DNA of 64,000 nt from Pseudomonas putida (GCF_028682395.1 NZ_JANHLC010000001.1:868001-932000); one strand, 5' to 3'. Shown: positions 49,297 through 59,106, numbered from the stretch's first letter. Notes: generated by a model from the sequence alone, not told the origin. Made by a program: numbers and translations.

Positions 49297-50019
49297 ATGC
49301 TCACCCTTCGCAAAGCTTCGGAACGTGGCGCGGCCAATCATGGCTGGCTCAAGTCGTTCCATACGTTCTCGTTCGCCAACTACTGGGACCCGGCCCAGCA
49401 GGGCTTTTCCGACCTGCTGGTGATCAACGACGACCGGGTCGCCGAAGGCAAGGGATTCGGCCAGCACCCACACCGCGATATGGAGATTTTCTCCTACGTG
49501 CTCGAAGGTGCCCTGGAACACAAGGACACCCTGGGCACCGGTTCGGTGATCCGCCCCGGTGACGTTCAGTTGATGAGCGCCGGCAGTGGCGTGGCCCACA
49601 GCGAGTTCAATCACAGCCACCAGGAGCCGGTGCATTTCCTGCAGATCTGGATTGTCCCTGAAGTCGGCGGCGCCCAACCGCGCTATCAGCAGGAACACTT
49701 CAGCCCGGCGCAGAAACGCGGGCGCTTGCAGTTGATCATCTCGCCGGAGGGCGCCGAGGGGTCGCTGAAGGTGCGCCAGGATGCGCGGGTCTATGCCGGT
49801 CTGTTCGATGCAAGCGAAAGCGCCACGCTCACTCTGGATGCCGGACGCTACGCCTATATCCACCTGGCGCGCGGCAACCTGACGGTCAATGGGCTGCGCT
49901 TGCAGGCCGGCGATGGCGTGCGGGTGCGCGATGAGCGCGAACTGCACCTGAGCGCAGGTGAAGACGCTGAAGTGTTGATCTTCGACCTGCGCCCACAGGA
50001 ACTGCCGCAAATGCCTTGA
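49297..50019 (+). CDS. pirin-family cupin protein (YhhW-like)
   Basis: The 240-residue product has a bicupin fold. The N-terminal cupin carries the metal ligands in FGQHPHRDMEIFSYVLEG (about residues 55-72) and HSEFNHS (about 103). The C-terminal domain lacks a full metal set, as in YhhW and other bacterial pirins, some of which have quercetin 2,3-dioxygenase activity. The start ATG follows GGAGAAG. Intergenic bases 49153-49296 hold its promoter. The gene stands alone; its substrate cannot be deduced. Confidence 0.9.
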   Translation: MLTLRKASERGAANHGWLKSFHTFSFANYWDPAQQGFSDLLVINDDRVAEGKGFGQHPHRDMEIFSYVLEGALEHKDTLGTGSVIRPGDVQLMSAGSGVAHSEFNHSHQEPVHFLQIWIVPEVGGAQPRYQQEHFSPAQKRGRLQLIISPEGAEGSLKVRQDARVYAGLFDASESATLTLDAGRYAYIHLARGNLTVNGLRLQAGDGVRVRDERELHLSAGEDAEVLIFDLRPQELPQMP

Positions 50020-50084
50020 GCCTCTCGACAGCGGCCTATGCCCAAGCATGGGCCGCTGTCGTTATGGCCGCCCCATGATCCGCT

Positions 50085-50909
50085 CTAGCGCCCCTGGGAC
50101 TCATGGGGCCGATGCTTATTGCGCACATACAACACGCCACTGCCGGTGGACGTGGCGCCTCGGGTTTCCAGTTCAAACCATTTGCCCTGGCTGCGGATCA
50201 GGCCACTGAGCTTGGTGTGGCCATAAAGCCGCGAGTCGAAATCCGAACGCAGCTTGCTGATGTTAGTCCCCAGTGCACCGAGCTGGGCCCAGCCGTCTTC
50301 ATCGGCAATGTCGTCGAGAATCTTGGCGATAAATTCCACCGGCACTTTCGGCTGCCTGGGCGTCACGCTGGCGGTGGGCTTTTCCGTCCCGGCCTGAGGG
50401 CTCGCCGGGCTGGCCACCTTATCGCTGGCCACTGGCGCTTCGTGCACCACCTCGGCCCGCAGGATTTCGGTGTAGATAAACTTGTCGCAGGCCGATACGA
50501 ACGGCTTGGGCGTCTTCTCTTCACCAAAGCCGTACACCGTCATGCCTTCCTCGCGCAGCCGCGCCGCCAGCCGGGTGAAATCACTGTCGCTGGAGACCAG
50601 GCAGAAGCCATCGAAACGTCGGGTGTACAGCAGGTCCATCGCATCGATGATCAACGAGCTGTCGGTGGCATTCTTGCCTTTGGTATAGGCGAATTGCTGG
50701 ATCGGCTGGATCGAGTGTTCCAGCATCAGTTTCTTCCAACTGCCCAATTGGGGAGAGGTCCAGTCGCCGTACATGCGCTTGACGCTGGCGATGCCGTACC
50801 GGGCAATTTCCTCGAACAGGCCTTCGACGATGGCGGCCTGGGCGTTGTCCGCATCGATCAGTACCGCCAGGTGTTTCTGCTGACTGGTGGAAAGCGCCTT
50901 GCTGGCCAT
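50085..50909 (-). CDS. NYN-domain protein with OST-HTH/LOTUS domain
   Basis: The 274-residue protein starts MASKALSTSQQKHLAVLIDA at 50909, after an AAGGAAG ribosome site. A NYN (PIN-like) domain covers about 13-150, with the acidic residues of LIDADNAQ (first Asp), KGKNATDSSLIIDAMDLL and LVSSDSDFTRLA, so a metal-dependent RNase site is plausible. A low-complexity linker follows (about 160-185) and then an OST-HTH/LOTUS domain (about 195-270, KILDDIADEDGWAQLGALG), which in other proteins binds RNA. It is 124 bases downstream of a PD-(D/E)XK-like gene on the same strand. The family is widespread but of unknown function. Confidence 0.85.
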   Translation of the reverse strand: MASKALSTSQQKHLAVLIDADNAQAAIVEGLFEEIARYGIASVKRMYGDWTSPQLGSWKKLMLEHSIQPIQQFAYTKGKNATDSSLIIDAMDLLYTRRFDGFCLVSSDSDFTRLAARLREEGMTVYGFGEEKTPKPFVSACDKFIYTEILRAEVVHEAPVASDKVASPASPQAGTEKPTASVTPRQPKVPVEFIAKILDDIADEDGWAQLGALGTNISKLRSDFDSRLYGHTKLSGLIRSQGKWFELETRGATSTGSGVLYVRNKHRPHESQGR

Positions 50910-51032
50910 GATTCTTCCTTGGGAAATGGCCGCGGACCTGCCTGGGCTGGTCCGCAGCTCTGGGAGACAAGACGAAGCTACGCTTGCGCCAGGCATCGCG
51001 TCCAGTCCCGGCCGCCAATGCGACGCGGGCTG

Positions 51033-51683
51033 TCAGCCCTTGAAGCGCACTTCGAAAATCGCCACGGCCAGGGGTTTGTCGGTCATTTCAAATGCCGTGT
51101 TCATCCAGCGGTCGATCACCTGGTAGCGCCCCAGGCGATAACTGACGCCATGGCGCAGGTGCTTGACGCTCTTGCGATCACGCTCCTGCCTGGCGAGCAT
51201 TTGCGCCAGTTCTTCTTCGCTGCGCCGGGTCGTGAAGACCAGGTAGTTGGTCTCCAGCCGCGCGCCCGCGCGCACGGTTTCGCAGACATACGCCAGACGC
51301 ACCAGGTCCTCCAGCAAATCCCCATGACGCGAGCCGCGCTTGAACTCCACGACGTGGGCCGGCACATCACGACGGCCGGTGCGCAACACCAGGTCGAAGC
51401 GGCCATTGCCGCGCAGCTCCTTGTCCTCCAGCAAGCGCTCGATGGCCCGGGCTGGCACTCCCCCATCCGCCAGGGTGCCCTTGACCGAAGCTTCCAGGCG
51501 ATAACCGAAATTTATAAAGTGCGTCGCAAAGTACTCCGCGACATTCGTCGCCAGGAAGAACTCGGGCATCCGGTTCAGCGGGCAATGGCTATGCTGGCGG
51601 GCTTTCTTGTTGGCCTCGATCAAGGCTTCAACCATGGCGTCGAGACGGTTTTCAGGGGAGGATTTACGCGATTCTTGCGACAA
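51033..51683 (-). CDS. uncharacterised protein with PD-(D/E)XK-like motif
   Basis: With a TTG start at 51683, placed after AGGAG, the product is 216 residues. The central part reads NGRFDLVLRTGRRDVPAHVV then EFKRGSRHGDLL, that is Asp, about 14 residues, Glu-X-Lys, as in PD-(D/E)XK nuclease folds. RLAYVCETVR follows as a helix in the same fold. The N-terminal third is helical (RLDAMVEALIEANKKARQ). There is no membrane segment. The pairing with a NYN protein downstream suggests nucleic-acid metabolism, but the nuclease activity is inferred from the motif only. No ATG gives a better start; the frame extends 26 codons upstream. Confidence 0.6.
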   Translation of the reverse strand: MSQESRKSSPENRLDAMVEALIEANKKARQHSHCPLNRMPEFFLATNVAEYFATHFINFGYRLEASVKGTLADGGVPARAIERLLEDKELRGNGRFDLVLRTGRRDVPAHVVEFKRGSRHGDLLEDLVRLAYVCETVRAGARLETNYLVFTTRRSEEELAQMLARQERDRKSVKHLRHGVSYRLGRYQVIDRWMNTAFEMTDKPLAVAIFEVRFKG

Positions 51684-51933
51684 GACGAAGCTCCTGGACA
51701 AAGGGGATGGGCACGACCAGCGGGTAGACCTGCCGGAATGCGCCCACCAGCTTAACGGCAATAATGGCTCATTAACATCATCGCGCCCGCATCAAGCCCC
51801 TTGGGCAAATTCGGCGCTAGCCAGTCAATACGACCCGGGAAACGGCGCCATCAACCCTCACCGGCTCACAAAACACTGACATCTGTTGCGTTACCCTACC
51901 CGGTCAACTTTGCCCTGGAGCTTCGCGCCACCC

Positions 51934-53871
51934 ATGCCGCAACCGCTGCCCACTCTGCCTCCCGTTCTTGCTGGCCCGCTGTTGCGGCGCCTGACGCCCA
52001 CGTGCCTGGTGTTCTGGCTGGTGGGTTCACGCCCGTTGGCGTTGCGCTTGCAGTTGAGTTTCCGCGAAGGCGACGCCACGCCCACCCGGCTCGAGTTCCC
52101 GCTGGGCAGCGAACACTGCCAGGTGCTGCCCGTCGGACGGCACGCCTTTGTCCACCTGCTCGAGGTGCCGATCCCCGACCCGGCACTGCCCCAGGACACA
52201 CCCATCGCCTATGACCTGCTGGTGGTCGGCGATAACGGCGAGCTGTCGGGCATCGCCGACTGGGCGCCCCACCTGCTCTATGGCGACGCCCGCTCGCCAG
52301 ACTTTGTCCTGGCCAGCCGCATCGGCAATCTGCTCCATGGTTCCTGTCGCAAGCCACACCATCCGTCCGCCGACGGACTGCTGTGCATCGACCGCCTGCT
52401 GGCAGATACGCCACCGCCCACGCAACGGCCAGCCCTGTTGATGATGAGCGGCGACCAGATCTACGCCGACGATGTGGCCGGGCCCATGCTACGGGCCATC
52501 CATGCGCTGATCGCGCGCCTGGAGTTGTTCGACGAGACCCTCGACGGCGCCGTGGTCCAGCAGAGCGCGGCGCTCTACCAGCACCCCGCCAGCTACTACC
52601 ACCGCGCCGAGTTGCTGCCAGCCCTGAAAAGCAACGAAAGCCTGCGCGAACGGTTTTTTGGTGGGGTCAGCAAACCGATCTTTACCAGCAGCACCGCCGA
52701 CAATCACCTGGTGACCTTTGCCGAGGTTCTGGCCATGTACCTCCTGGTCTGGTCCCCCGTGCCCTGGACCCTGATCGACCCGCAGCCGCCAACCCTGACA
52801 CCCGCCAGGCAGGCCCGCTATCAGCTCGAACAGCAGCGTATCGACGCCTTTGTCGAAGGCCTCGGCGGTGCGGCTCGGGTCCTGGCCCATCTGCCCAGCC
52901 TGATGATTTTCGATGACCACGATATAACCGATGACTGGAACCTCAGCGCGCAATGGGAGCAGACCGCCTACGGCCATCCGTTTTCCCGCCGGATTATCGG
53001 CAACGCCCTGCTCGCCTACCTGCTGTGCCAGGGTTGGGGCAACAACCCCGAGGTCTTCGGCGAACTGACAGGCCAGTGCCAAGCCCTGGGCGAGGCCGCG
53101 TTGGCCAATCAGGGCGCACTGGACGCCAAGCACCAGGATGGCCTGATCGAGCAACTGCTGGCTTTCCAGCACTGGCACTACGTGCTGCCCACCACTCCGG
53201 CCCTGGTGGTGCTGGACATCCGCACGCGCCGCTGGCGCAGCGAATTCAACCTGAGCCAACCTTCGGGGCTGCTCGACTGGGAGGCGCTGTGCGAGTTGCA
53301 GCAGGAACTGCTCGACCACCCGTGCGCCATCATCGTGTCACCGACCCCGGTGTTCGGCGTCAAGCTGATCGAGGCGGTGCAGAAGGTCTTCAGTTGGTGC
53401 GGTTATCCCCTGCTGGTGGATGCGGAAAACTGGATGGCCCATCGTGGCGCCGCCCAGGTGATCCTGAATATTTTCCGCCACTCGCGCACGCCGGGTAACT
53501 ACGTGATTCTGTCCGGCGACGTGCATTACTCCTTTGTCTACGACGTGCTGATCCGCCATCGCAGCGCTGGCCCGAAGATCTGGCAGATCACCAGCAGCGG
53601 CATCAAGAATGAGTTTCCCCATCGCCTGCTGGCGTGGTTCGACCGCCTCAATCGCTGGCTCTATTCGCCGCGCTCACCCCTCAACGGCTTCACCCGGCGG
53701 CGCACCATGCGCGTGATCCCGCATATTCCCGAACACGCCGAAGCGGGCGAACGGCTGTGGAATTCGGCCGGGGTCGGCCAGGTGTTTTTCAATGCCCAGG
53801 GCCAACCCTCGACCATCTACCAACACAACGCCAATGGCGCGCCACCGACGCGCATGCTCGAACCGCAGTAG
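51934..53871 (+). CDS. PhoD-like metallophosphoesterase family protein
   Basis: From ATG 51934 the product is 645 residues. Metal-site motifs of PhoD-type alkaline phosphatases are present: MMSGDQIYADDV (about residue 170), FDDHDITDDWN (about 325) and ILSGDVHYSFVYD (about 525), plus QITSSGIKNEF. No signal peptide or Tat motif is seen, so unlike classical PhoD it is probably cytosolic. An N-terminal beta-rich domain (1-100) precedes it. The start is uncertain: 48 bases of extra frame lie upstream, and the visible GGAG is 15 bases before the chosen ATG. The substrate is unknown. It converges with the LysR gene at 53878 with six bases between. Confidence 0.8.
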   Translation: MPQPLPTLPPVLAGPLLRRLTPTCLVFWLVGSRPLALRLQLSFREGDATPTRLEFPLGSEHCQVLPVGRHAFVHLLEVPIPDPALPQDTPIAYDLLVVGDNGELSGIADWAPHLLYGDARSPDFVLASRIGNLLHGSCRKPHHPSADGLLCIDRLLADTPPPTQRPALLMMSGDQIYADDVAGPMLRAIHALIARLELFDETLDGAVVQQSAALYQHPASYYHRAELLPALKSNESLRERFFGGVSKPIFTSSTADNHLVTFAEVLAMYLLVWSPVPWTLIDPQPPTLTPARQARYQLEQQRIDAFVEGLGGAARVLAHLPSLMIFDDHDITDDWNLSAQWEQTAYGHPFSRRIIGNALLAYLLCQGWGNNPEVFGELTGQCQALGEAALANQGALDAKHQDGLIEQLLAFQHWHYVLPTTPALVVLDIRTRRWRSEFNLSQPSGLLDWEALCELQQELLDHPCAIIVSPTPVFGVKLIEAVQKVFSWCGYPLLVDAENWMAHRGAAQVILNIFRHSRTPGNYVILSGDVHYSFVYDVLIRHRSAGPKIWQITSSGIKNEFPHRLLAWFDRLNRWLYSPRSPLNGFTRRRTMRVIPHIPEHAEAGERLWNSAGVGQVFFNAQGQPSTIYQHNANGAPPTRMLEPQ

Positions 53872-53877
53872 CCCGGT

Positions 53878-54792
53878 TCAGCGTCCGTCCGCTGCCGCAC
53901 TCATGTTCGGTGTGGTGGCCGGCACCCGCTCCTTGAGCCAGCGGCTAAAGGCCTGGACCACCGGCCGCTCGCCCTTGAGGCTGTCGCACACCAGGTAGTA
54001 ACCACGGCTCGACTCGATGGACATCTCGAACGGGCGCACCAGCAGGCCGCGGGTCAGCGCATCACCGCACAGCAGATTATCGCCAATGGACACGCCCTGG
54101 GCGGCGATGCAGGCGGAAATCGCGCAGTTGGCATCGGTGAACAACACCCCGGCCGTGGCATCGATCCCGCTGGCACCCACGGTGGCGAGCCAGGTTTTCC
54201 AGTCTGCGTAGTCATTCATATGCAGCAGGGTGTGGGCCGCCAAGTCCGCGGCATGCTTGAGGCCTTTCTTGGCGTTGATCAGCCGCGGGCTGGCCACGGG
54301 GAAGTAATGCAGGGCAACGATCTGCTGCACCAGTTGATGGGGCCAGTCACCCGCGCCATAGGCGATAAACAGGTCGACTGCCGGATCACTGGTGTCATCC
54401 GTGGTGCGCGGCGACACCACCTGCAATTGCACATGGGGGTATTGCTGGAGGAAGTCGCCGATATGCTGGCACAGCCAATAGTTGGCGAAACCCGGGTTGC
54501 AACTGACGCACAGGCGCCCGCTGACCTTGTGCCCGGCAAACCGCCGCTCGGCCTCCTGTACACGGCACAGAATCATGTGCACCTCATGGGCATATCGCTC
54601 GCCTTCGTAGGTGAGCTTGATGCCACGGCCATCGCGCTCGATCAGCGGGACGCCGAGTTTTTCCTCCAGATTGTGCAAGCGATGACTGATGGCGCTACGG
54701 GTCAGGCTCAACTCGGTCGCGGCCGCTGAAACACTGCCAAGACGGGCCACTGCATCGAGGGCACGCAAGGCGGTCATGGACGGAAAGCGCAT
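53878..54792 (-). CDS. LysR-family regulator (GcvA-like)
   Basis: The 304-residue protein starts MRFPSMTALRALDAVARLG, the pattern of the GcvA/AmpR branch. The HTH is near 20-60 (SLTRSAISHRLHNLEEKLG), and the effector domain runs from 90 to 295 with CVSCNPGFANYWL. It diverges from the M20 hydrolase gene at 55001 across about 210 bases, and that operon also contains an ABC importer. It most likely controls that catabolic unit, an inference from position. The effector is probably the transported compound. Confidence 0.87.
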   Translation of the reverse strand: MRFPSMTALRALDAVARLGSVSAAATELSLTRSAISHRLHNLEEKLGVPLIERDGRGIKLTYEGERYAHEVHMILCRVQEAERRFAGHKVSGRLCVSCNPGFANYWLCQHIGDFLQQYPHVQLQVVSPRTTDDTSDPAVDLFIAYGAGDWPHQLVQQIVALHYFPVASPRLINAKKGLKHAADLAAHTLLHMNDYADWKTWLATVGASGIDATAGVLFTDANCAISACIAAQGVSIGDNLLCGDALTRGLLVRPFEMSIESSRGYYLVCDSLKGERPVVQAFSRWLKERVPATTPNMSAAADGR

Positions 54793-55000
54793 GCCGGGGC
54801 TCCTTTTCTTCTTGTAATGGGCGCCTTCTACAGGCTTGAGGCAAGGCCGAATAGTGAAACTATTTGGCCTGTGCCCGCCAACTTTTTTCGATTGTTATTC
54901 ACCCCCCTTCCTCAATACTGGACCCACCCGGCAGACCAGAGGCGCACTGGCTCCAGCGGGTCCTGAACGACAAAAACAAAAAGTATTCGAGGACATCTCC

Positions 55001-56584
55001 ATGCAGCCCCAACAACAATTCGCCGTGGATTGGATCACCCGGCATCGCGCCCAACTGTCCCAATGGCACCAGACCATCTGGCACTTCGCCGAGCCGGCCT
55101 TTCGCGAATACAAATCCTGCGCCTGGTACGTCGACCTGCTGCGTCGCGAAGGCTTCGACGTCGAGGAAGGCAGCGGCGAAATGCCCACCGCCTTCTGCGC
55201 GACCTTTCGCAATGGCGACGGCCCAGTCCTGGCCACCTACGCCGAGTACGACGCGGTGCCCGGCAACTGCCAGGCCGCCACGACCCGTAAGATGCCACGC
55301 GATGGCCTGTCCAAATTCGCCCCCGGGCACACCGACCCGCATTCGGCCCTGGGCATCAGCGCCCTGGGCGGCGCCTTGGCCGCGAAGGCCGCGATGCTCG
55401 AATTCGGCCTCAAAGGCACCCTCAAGTTCTTCGGCGAGCCGGCGGAAAAGCTCCGGGCGTCCAAGCCGGTCCATGCGGCCAAGGGTTACTACAACGATCT
55501 CGACGCGGCCATCAGCTTCCACCCCACCTATATGCTGCCGCTGAACAACACCACCACCTGGGACACCCACTGCGGCATCGCCTACGCCTATATCTATACC
55601 TTCACCTGCGAAGACCCGCAGAACTGGATCGCCGCCGATAAATACAGCCCTATCCCGCAGAACCACCTGGCGGCCCGGGCGCCGGGGGCCAACGACGCAC
55701 TGGTGCACTTCTACACGCTCAACGAGAGCCTGCGCCGCTCGACGCTGCCCTTTACCGGGTTGTGGAGTTTCAACGAAGCGATCCTGACCGCCGGCCAGGC
55801 CACCGCCGACAACTTGCCGCCCCATGTGTCGCAGATCCAGTACCTGCTGCGTTGCGACTCCATCGAGCAAGCCGAAACCATTTCCCAGGTGATGGACAAC
55901 AACGCCACGGCCACCGCCCTGGCCACCGGTTGCCAGTGGAAAAAGACCTGGATCTGCAAGTCCCGTGGTGGCCTGGCCAACCATGCGCTGGCCCAGGCGA
56001 CCTACGACAACCTGGCCCGGATCGGCGCACCCCGTTGGGGCGCCGACGCCATCGCCATTGCCCAGGAGATCCAGAGCAACCTGGCACTCGAGCCCATGGC
56101 CGAGCCCTTCCTGCCGGCGACCGAAGCCCTGATCACGCCCCAGGAATGCGAGCGGCAGATGCGCCTGCAAATGCCGGCCTGGCAGAAATACCTGACCTCC
56201 GACGACTACCCGGAATACACCTGGCATTGCCCGACCGTACGCCTCTATGTCGCACGGCCGATGCTCAGCGCGCCGGCCGGCTACACCTACCCGGACTGGG
56301 TCTCCAATGCCCTGGGCGGCATCCCTGAAACCATTGATCCGATGATCGACGTGGCGGCCAAGACCATTGCCAGCACCCTGGTCGAACTGTTCGCCGACCC
56401 CGACCTGCTGGGCACGGCGCAGCGCGAGTTCAACGAGCGTACCGGCGGTGGTATCGGTGGCGAACACTGGCAAGCCCCGCTGCTACCGGCCGACTTCCAG
56501 GTGCCGCACCGTTTCCGCTGGCCGGAATACATCAGCACCGTGCGCGGCGAAGAGTGGTGGATCCCGGCGCGGGACGACGAGTAA
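55001..56584 (+). CDS. M20-family peptidase/amidohydrolase (AbgB-like)
   Basis: The 527-residue product from ATG 55001 (MQPQQQFAVDWITRHRAQLS) belongs to the M20D group, which hydrolyses N-acyl or aminobenzoyl-amino-acid bonds. Metal-site motifs are ATYAEYDAVPGN (about 75-86), GHTDPHSALGISALGGA (about 107) and FFGEPAEK (about 145). The C-terminal end matches the long AbgB-like form rather than short HipO. An upstream frame of 55 codons lacks good coding character. It is the first gene of a unit with a periplasmic binding protein and a permease-ATPase fusion, and diverges from a LysR regulator. The substrate is likely an acylated amino acid or dipeptide brought in by that transporter. Confidence 0.85.
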   Translation: MQPQQQFAVDWITRHRAQLSQWHQTIWHFAEPAFREYKSCAWYVDLLRREGFDVEEGSGEMPTAFCATFRNGDGPVLATYAEYDAVPGNCQAATTRKMPRDGLSKFAPGHTDPHSALGISALGGALAAKAAMLEFGLKGTLKFFGEPAEKLRASKPVHAAKGYYNDLDAAISFHPTYMLPLNNTTTWDTHCGIAYAYIYTFTCEDPQNWIAADKYSPIPQNHLAARAPGANDALVHFYTLNESLRRSTLPFTGLWSFNEAILTAGQATADNLPPHVSQIQYLLRCDSIEQAETISQVMDNNATATALATGCQWKKTWICKSRGGLANHALAQATYDNLARIGAPRWGADAIAIAQEIQSNLALEPMAEPFLPATEALITPQECERQMRLQMPAWQKYLTSDDYPEYTWHCPTVRLYVARPMLSAPAGYTYPDWVSNALGGIPETIDPMIDVAAKTIASTLVELFADPDLLGTAQREFNERTGGGIGGEHWQAPLLPADFQVPHRFRWPEYISTVRGEEWWIPARDDE

Positions 56585-56712
56585 CCCGCCCCGACCGCCC
56601 CCGTGCAAGCGCCAGCTCGCTGGCGCTCAACCCCCTGGTAATCACTGCCCCGGCAGCGCCCCGCTGCGCCACTACCGGGACGGCCACGCCCGATATTTTT
56701 GGAGCCCTCATC

Positions 56713-57513
56713 ATGCCTGCCCCGACCATCGGCTTTACCCGCATTGCCCTGCTCACCGCCGCCCTGCTGTGCAGCACCCAGACCCTGGCCGCCGTCACCG
56801 GCACCCCAGGCGTGCTGAAGATCGGCATGGAAATCACCTACCCACCGTTCGAATCCTATGACGGCGACAAGATCATCGGCTCCGACCCGGACCTGATCGA
56901 CTCCCTGGCGCGCTTTCTCGAACTCAAGCCACAAATGATCGATACCAAGTTCCCCAACCTGATCATGGGCCTGAATGCCGGTCACTACGACGCGATCATT
57001 TCCGGCATGTACATCACCCCCGAACGTGAGGCCCAGGCCCAGGCGATTCCCTACGCCCAATCGGGCGCCTCGATCCTCGCGCCCAAGGGCAGCACGCTCA
57101 AAGCCTCAACCCCGGAAGACCTCTGCGGACACAAGATCGGCCTGCTGCAATCGAGCCTCTGGGTCGGCAAGTTCCGCCAGCTCTCCAGCGACTACTGCGT
57201 GCCCAACAACAAGGGCGCGATCACCGTGAACGAATACCCCAACTCGCCGGAAGTCACCCAGGCACTGATGTCGCGCAATATCGAGGCCCAGGTGGAAATC
57301 AGCGGCGCCGCGCGAATGATCGTCGAACGTACCGGCGGACGCGTGGTGGTGATCTCGGAGAAAAACGTCTACCCGCAGACCCTCGGCATCTATGTGAAAA
57401 AAGGCAACGAGGCGACCTACCAGGCCCTGCTCAAGGCCCTGGCAAACAGCCGGGCCAATGGCGAACACGCGGCGATCCTCAAGCAGTACAGCCTCGACGA
57501 CATCCCCCAATAA
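56713..57513 (+). CDS. amino-acid-type ABC transporter substrate-binding protein
   Basis: The 266-residue protein begins with a signal peptide (about 1-27, ending TLAA) and continues LKIGMEITYPPFESYDGD, the standard start of family-3 solute-binding proteins for polar amino acids. Domain features include GSDPDLIDSLARFLEL and MGLNAGHYDAIISGMYITPE. It lies 128 bases after the M20 gene and 54 before the transporter fusion. The preceding open frame is not needed. The ligand is unknown; context suggests an amino-acid conjugate. Confidence 0.9.
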   Translation: MPAPTIGFTRIALLTAALLCSTQTLAAVTGTPGVLKIGMEITYPPFESYDGDKIIGSDPDLIDSLARFLELKPQMIDTKFPNLIMGLNAGHYDAIISGMYITPEREAQAQAIPYAQSGASILAPKGSTLKASTPEDLCGHKIGLLQSSLWVGKFRQLSSDYCVPNNKGAITVNEYPNSPEVTQALMSRNIEAQVEISGAARMIVERTGGRVVVISEKNVYPQTLGIYVKKGNEATYQALLKALANSRANGEHAAILKQYSLDDIPQ

Positions 57514-57567
57514 TCGCTTCACGCCCTGGAGGGCGTCCTTGCAAAAGGCCGCCCGTGCGAGGTTTCC

Positions 57568-59106
57568 ATGCAATTTGACTGGACGTACTTCTTCTCGCTG
57601 TTTTCCATGCCGGCGTTCTGGCACGCCTGCCTGGTGGTGATCGAGCTCAGCGCGTTGAGCTGGGCCATCGCCCTGGTACTCGGCTTTGTCCTGGCCTCGG
57701 CCAAACTGTCGAAAAATCGCTTCTTGAACGTACCGGCCTCGGCCTATATCTGGTTTTTCCGCAGCGTGCCGCTGCTGGTGCTGGTGGTGTTCGTGTACAA
57801 CGCTCCGCAGCTGTTTCCGTCTGCTGGCGGTGTGCTGCAAAACCCCTTCTACTCCGGGCTGATCGCGCTGGTGGTCACCGAAGCGGCCTATATGGCCGAG
57901 ATCCATCGCGGCGGCCTGATCGCCGTACTCAAGGGCCAGCGCGAAGCCGGCCGGGCCCTGGGCATCGGCGCCCTGGGCATCGAACGATTGATCGTGATCC
58001 CCCAGGCCTTCCGCATTTCCCTGCCGACGCTGATCAACGAGTACATCACGGTGGTCAAGCTGACCTCACTGATCTCGGTGATCTCCCTGACCGAAATCCT
58101 GACCGTGGGCCAGCGCCTCTATGCGCAGAACTTCCTGGTGATGGAAACCCTGCTGGCCGTGGCCGTGTACTACGTGCTGATCGTCACCGTGTTCGGCCAA
58201 TTGCTGCAGTGGCTTGAGCACTACCTCGACCCGAACCGGCGCAACGCCGGCACCCTCGACAACGCAGGCACCGCCGCACTGCGGGCCCAGGCCGCAACGG
58301 CGGCGAACCGCGCCAAGACTGGCGTGCCAACCGGTGGCGCGGCACTGCAACTGCGCAATATCCACAAAAGCTATGGCGAGCATCAGGTCCTCAAGGGCAT
58401 CGACCTGCAGGTCGAGCCCGGCCAGGTGATCTCGATTATCGGCCCTTCGGGTTCAGGCAAAACCTCATTAATCCGCACCATCAATGGCCTGGAAAGCATC
58501 GACCAAGGCACGATCCAGCTGTTTGGCGCCGACTTTATCGGCCCGCGGGACAAGCCCAACACCGCCCGTATCCGCCGTGGCGTGCGCAGCATTGGCATGG
58601 TTTTCCAGAATTTCAACCTGTTCCCCCACCGCACTGTGCTGGACAACATCGGCCTGGCACCGCGCTTTCACGGCGAAGCCAAACGCCTGAGCAACCGCTG
58701 CGCCTACGGGCTGCTGGACAAGGTTGGCCTGCTGGCCCACGCGCACAAATACCCGCATCAATTGTCCGGCGGCCAGCAACAACGGGTGGCGATTGCCCGG
58801 GCGTTGGCCATGCAACCGCACATCATGCTCTTCGACGAACCGACCTCGGCCCTGGACCCCGAGTTGGTGGGCGAAGTGCTGAATGTGATCCGCGCCCTGG
58901 CCAGCGAGGGCATGACCATGGTGATCGTGACCCATGAAATGGACTTTGCCCTGTCGATCTCCGACCGGGTGATCTTTATGGAAGATGGCAAGGTCCGGCT
59001 CGATGCCGCCCCGCACACTATCCGCCACGATCCGAGTGGCGAGCGGGTACGCAAATTTATGGGGCTGGCGCCAGCCTGCCCCACCGAACCGGCCCTGACC
59101 CACTAA
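57568..59106 (+). CDS. fused amino-acid ABC transporter permease and ATPase
   Basis: This 512-residue protein joins a HisM-type permease and its ATPase. The permease part (1-225) has five or six helices and the EAA-like loop EAGRALGIGALGIERLIVIP. A linker of about 35 residues follows. The ATPase part (262-500) has Walker A at about 292 (GPSGSGKTS), the LSGGQQQR signature at about 399, IMLFDEPTSALDPE and VTHEMDFA. Both domains are usually separate genes; such fusions are known but uncommon. With the SBP before it the fusion makes a complete importer, provided it dimerises. The start ATG follows GAGG. Confidence 0.92.
   Translation: MQFDWTYFFSLFSMPAFWHACLVVIELSALSWAIALVLGFVLASAKLSKNRFLNVPASAYIWFFRSVPLLVLVVFVYNAPQLFPSAGGVLQNPFYSGLIALVVTEAAYMAEIHRGGLIAVLKGQREAGRALGIGALGIERLIVIPQAFRISLPTLINEYITVVKLTSLISVISLTEILTVGQRLYAQNFLVMETLLAVAVYYVLIVTVFGQLLQWLEHYLDPNRRNAGTLDNAGTAALRAQAATAANRAKTGVPTGGAALQLRNIHKSYGEHQVLKGIDLQVEPGQVISIIGPSGSGKTSLIRTINGLESIDQGTIQLFGADFIGPRDKPNTARIRRGVRSIGMVFQNFNLFPHRTVLDNIGLAPRFHGEAKRLSNRCAYGLLDKVGLLAHAHKYPHQLSGGQQQRVAIARALAMQPHIMLFDEPTSALDPELVGEVLNVIRALASEGMTMVIVTHEMDFALSISDRVIFMEDGKVRLDAAPHTIRHDPSGERVRKFMGLAPACPTEPALTH

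Noticed and set aside
49204..50049. 281-codon minus-strand frame opposite the pirin gene
   Set aside because: It has no recognisable domain, while the plus-strand pirin is clearly a real cupin protein with a ribosome site.
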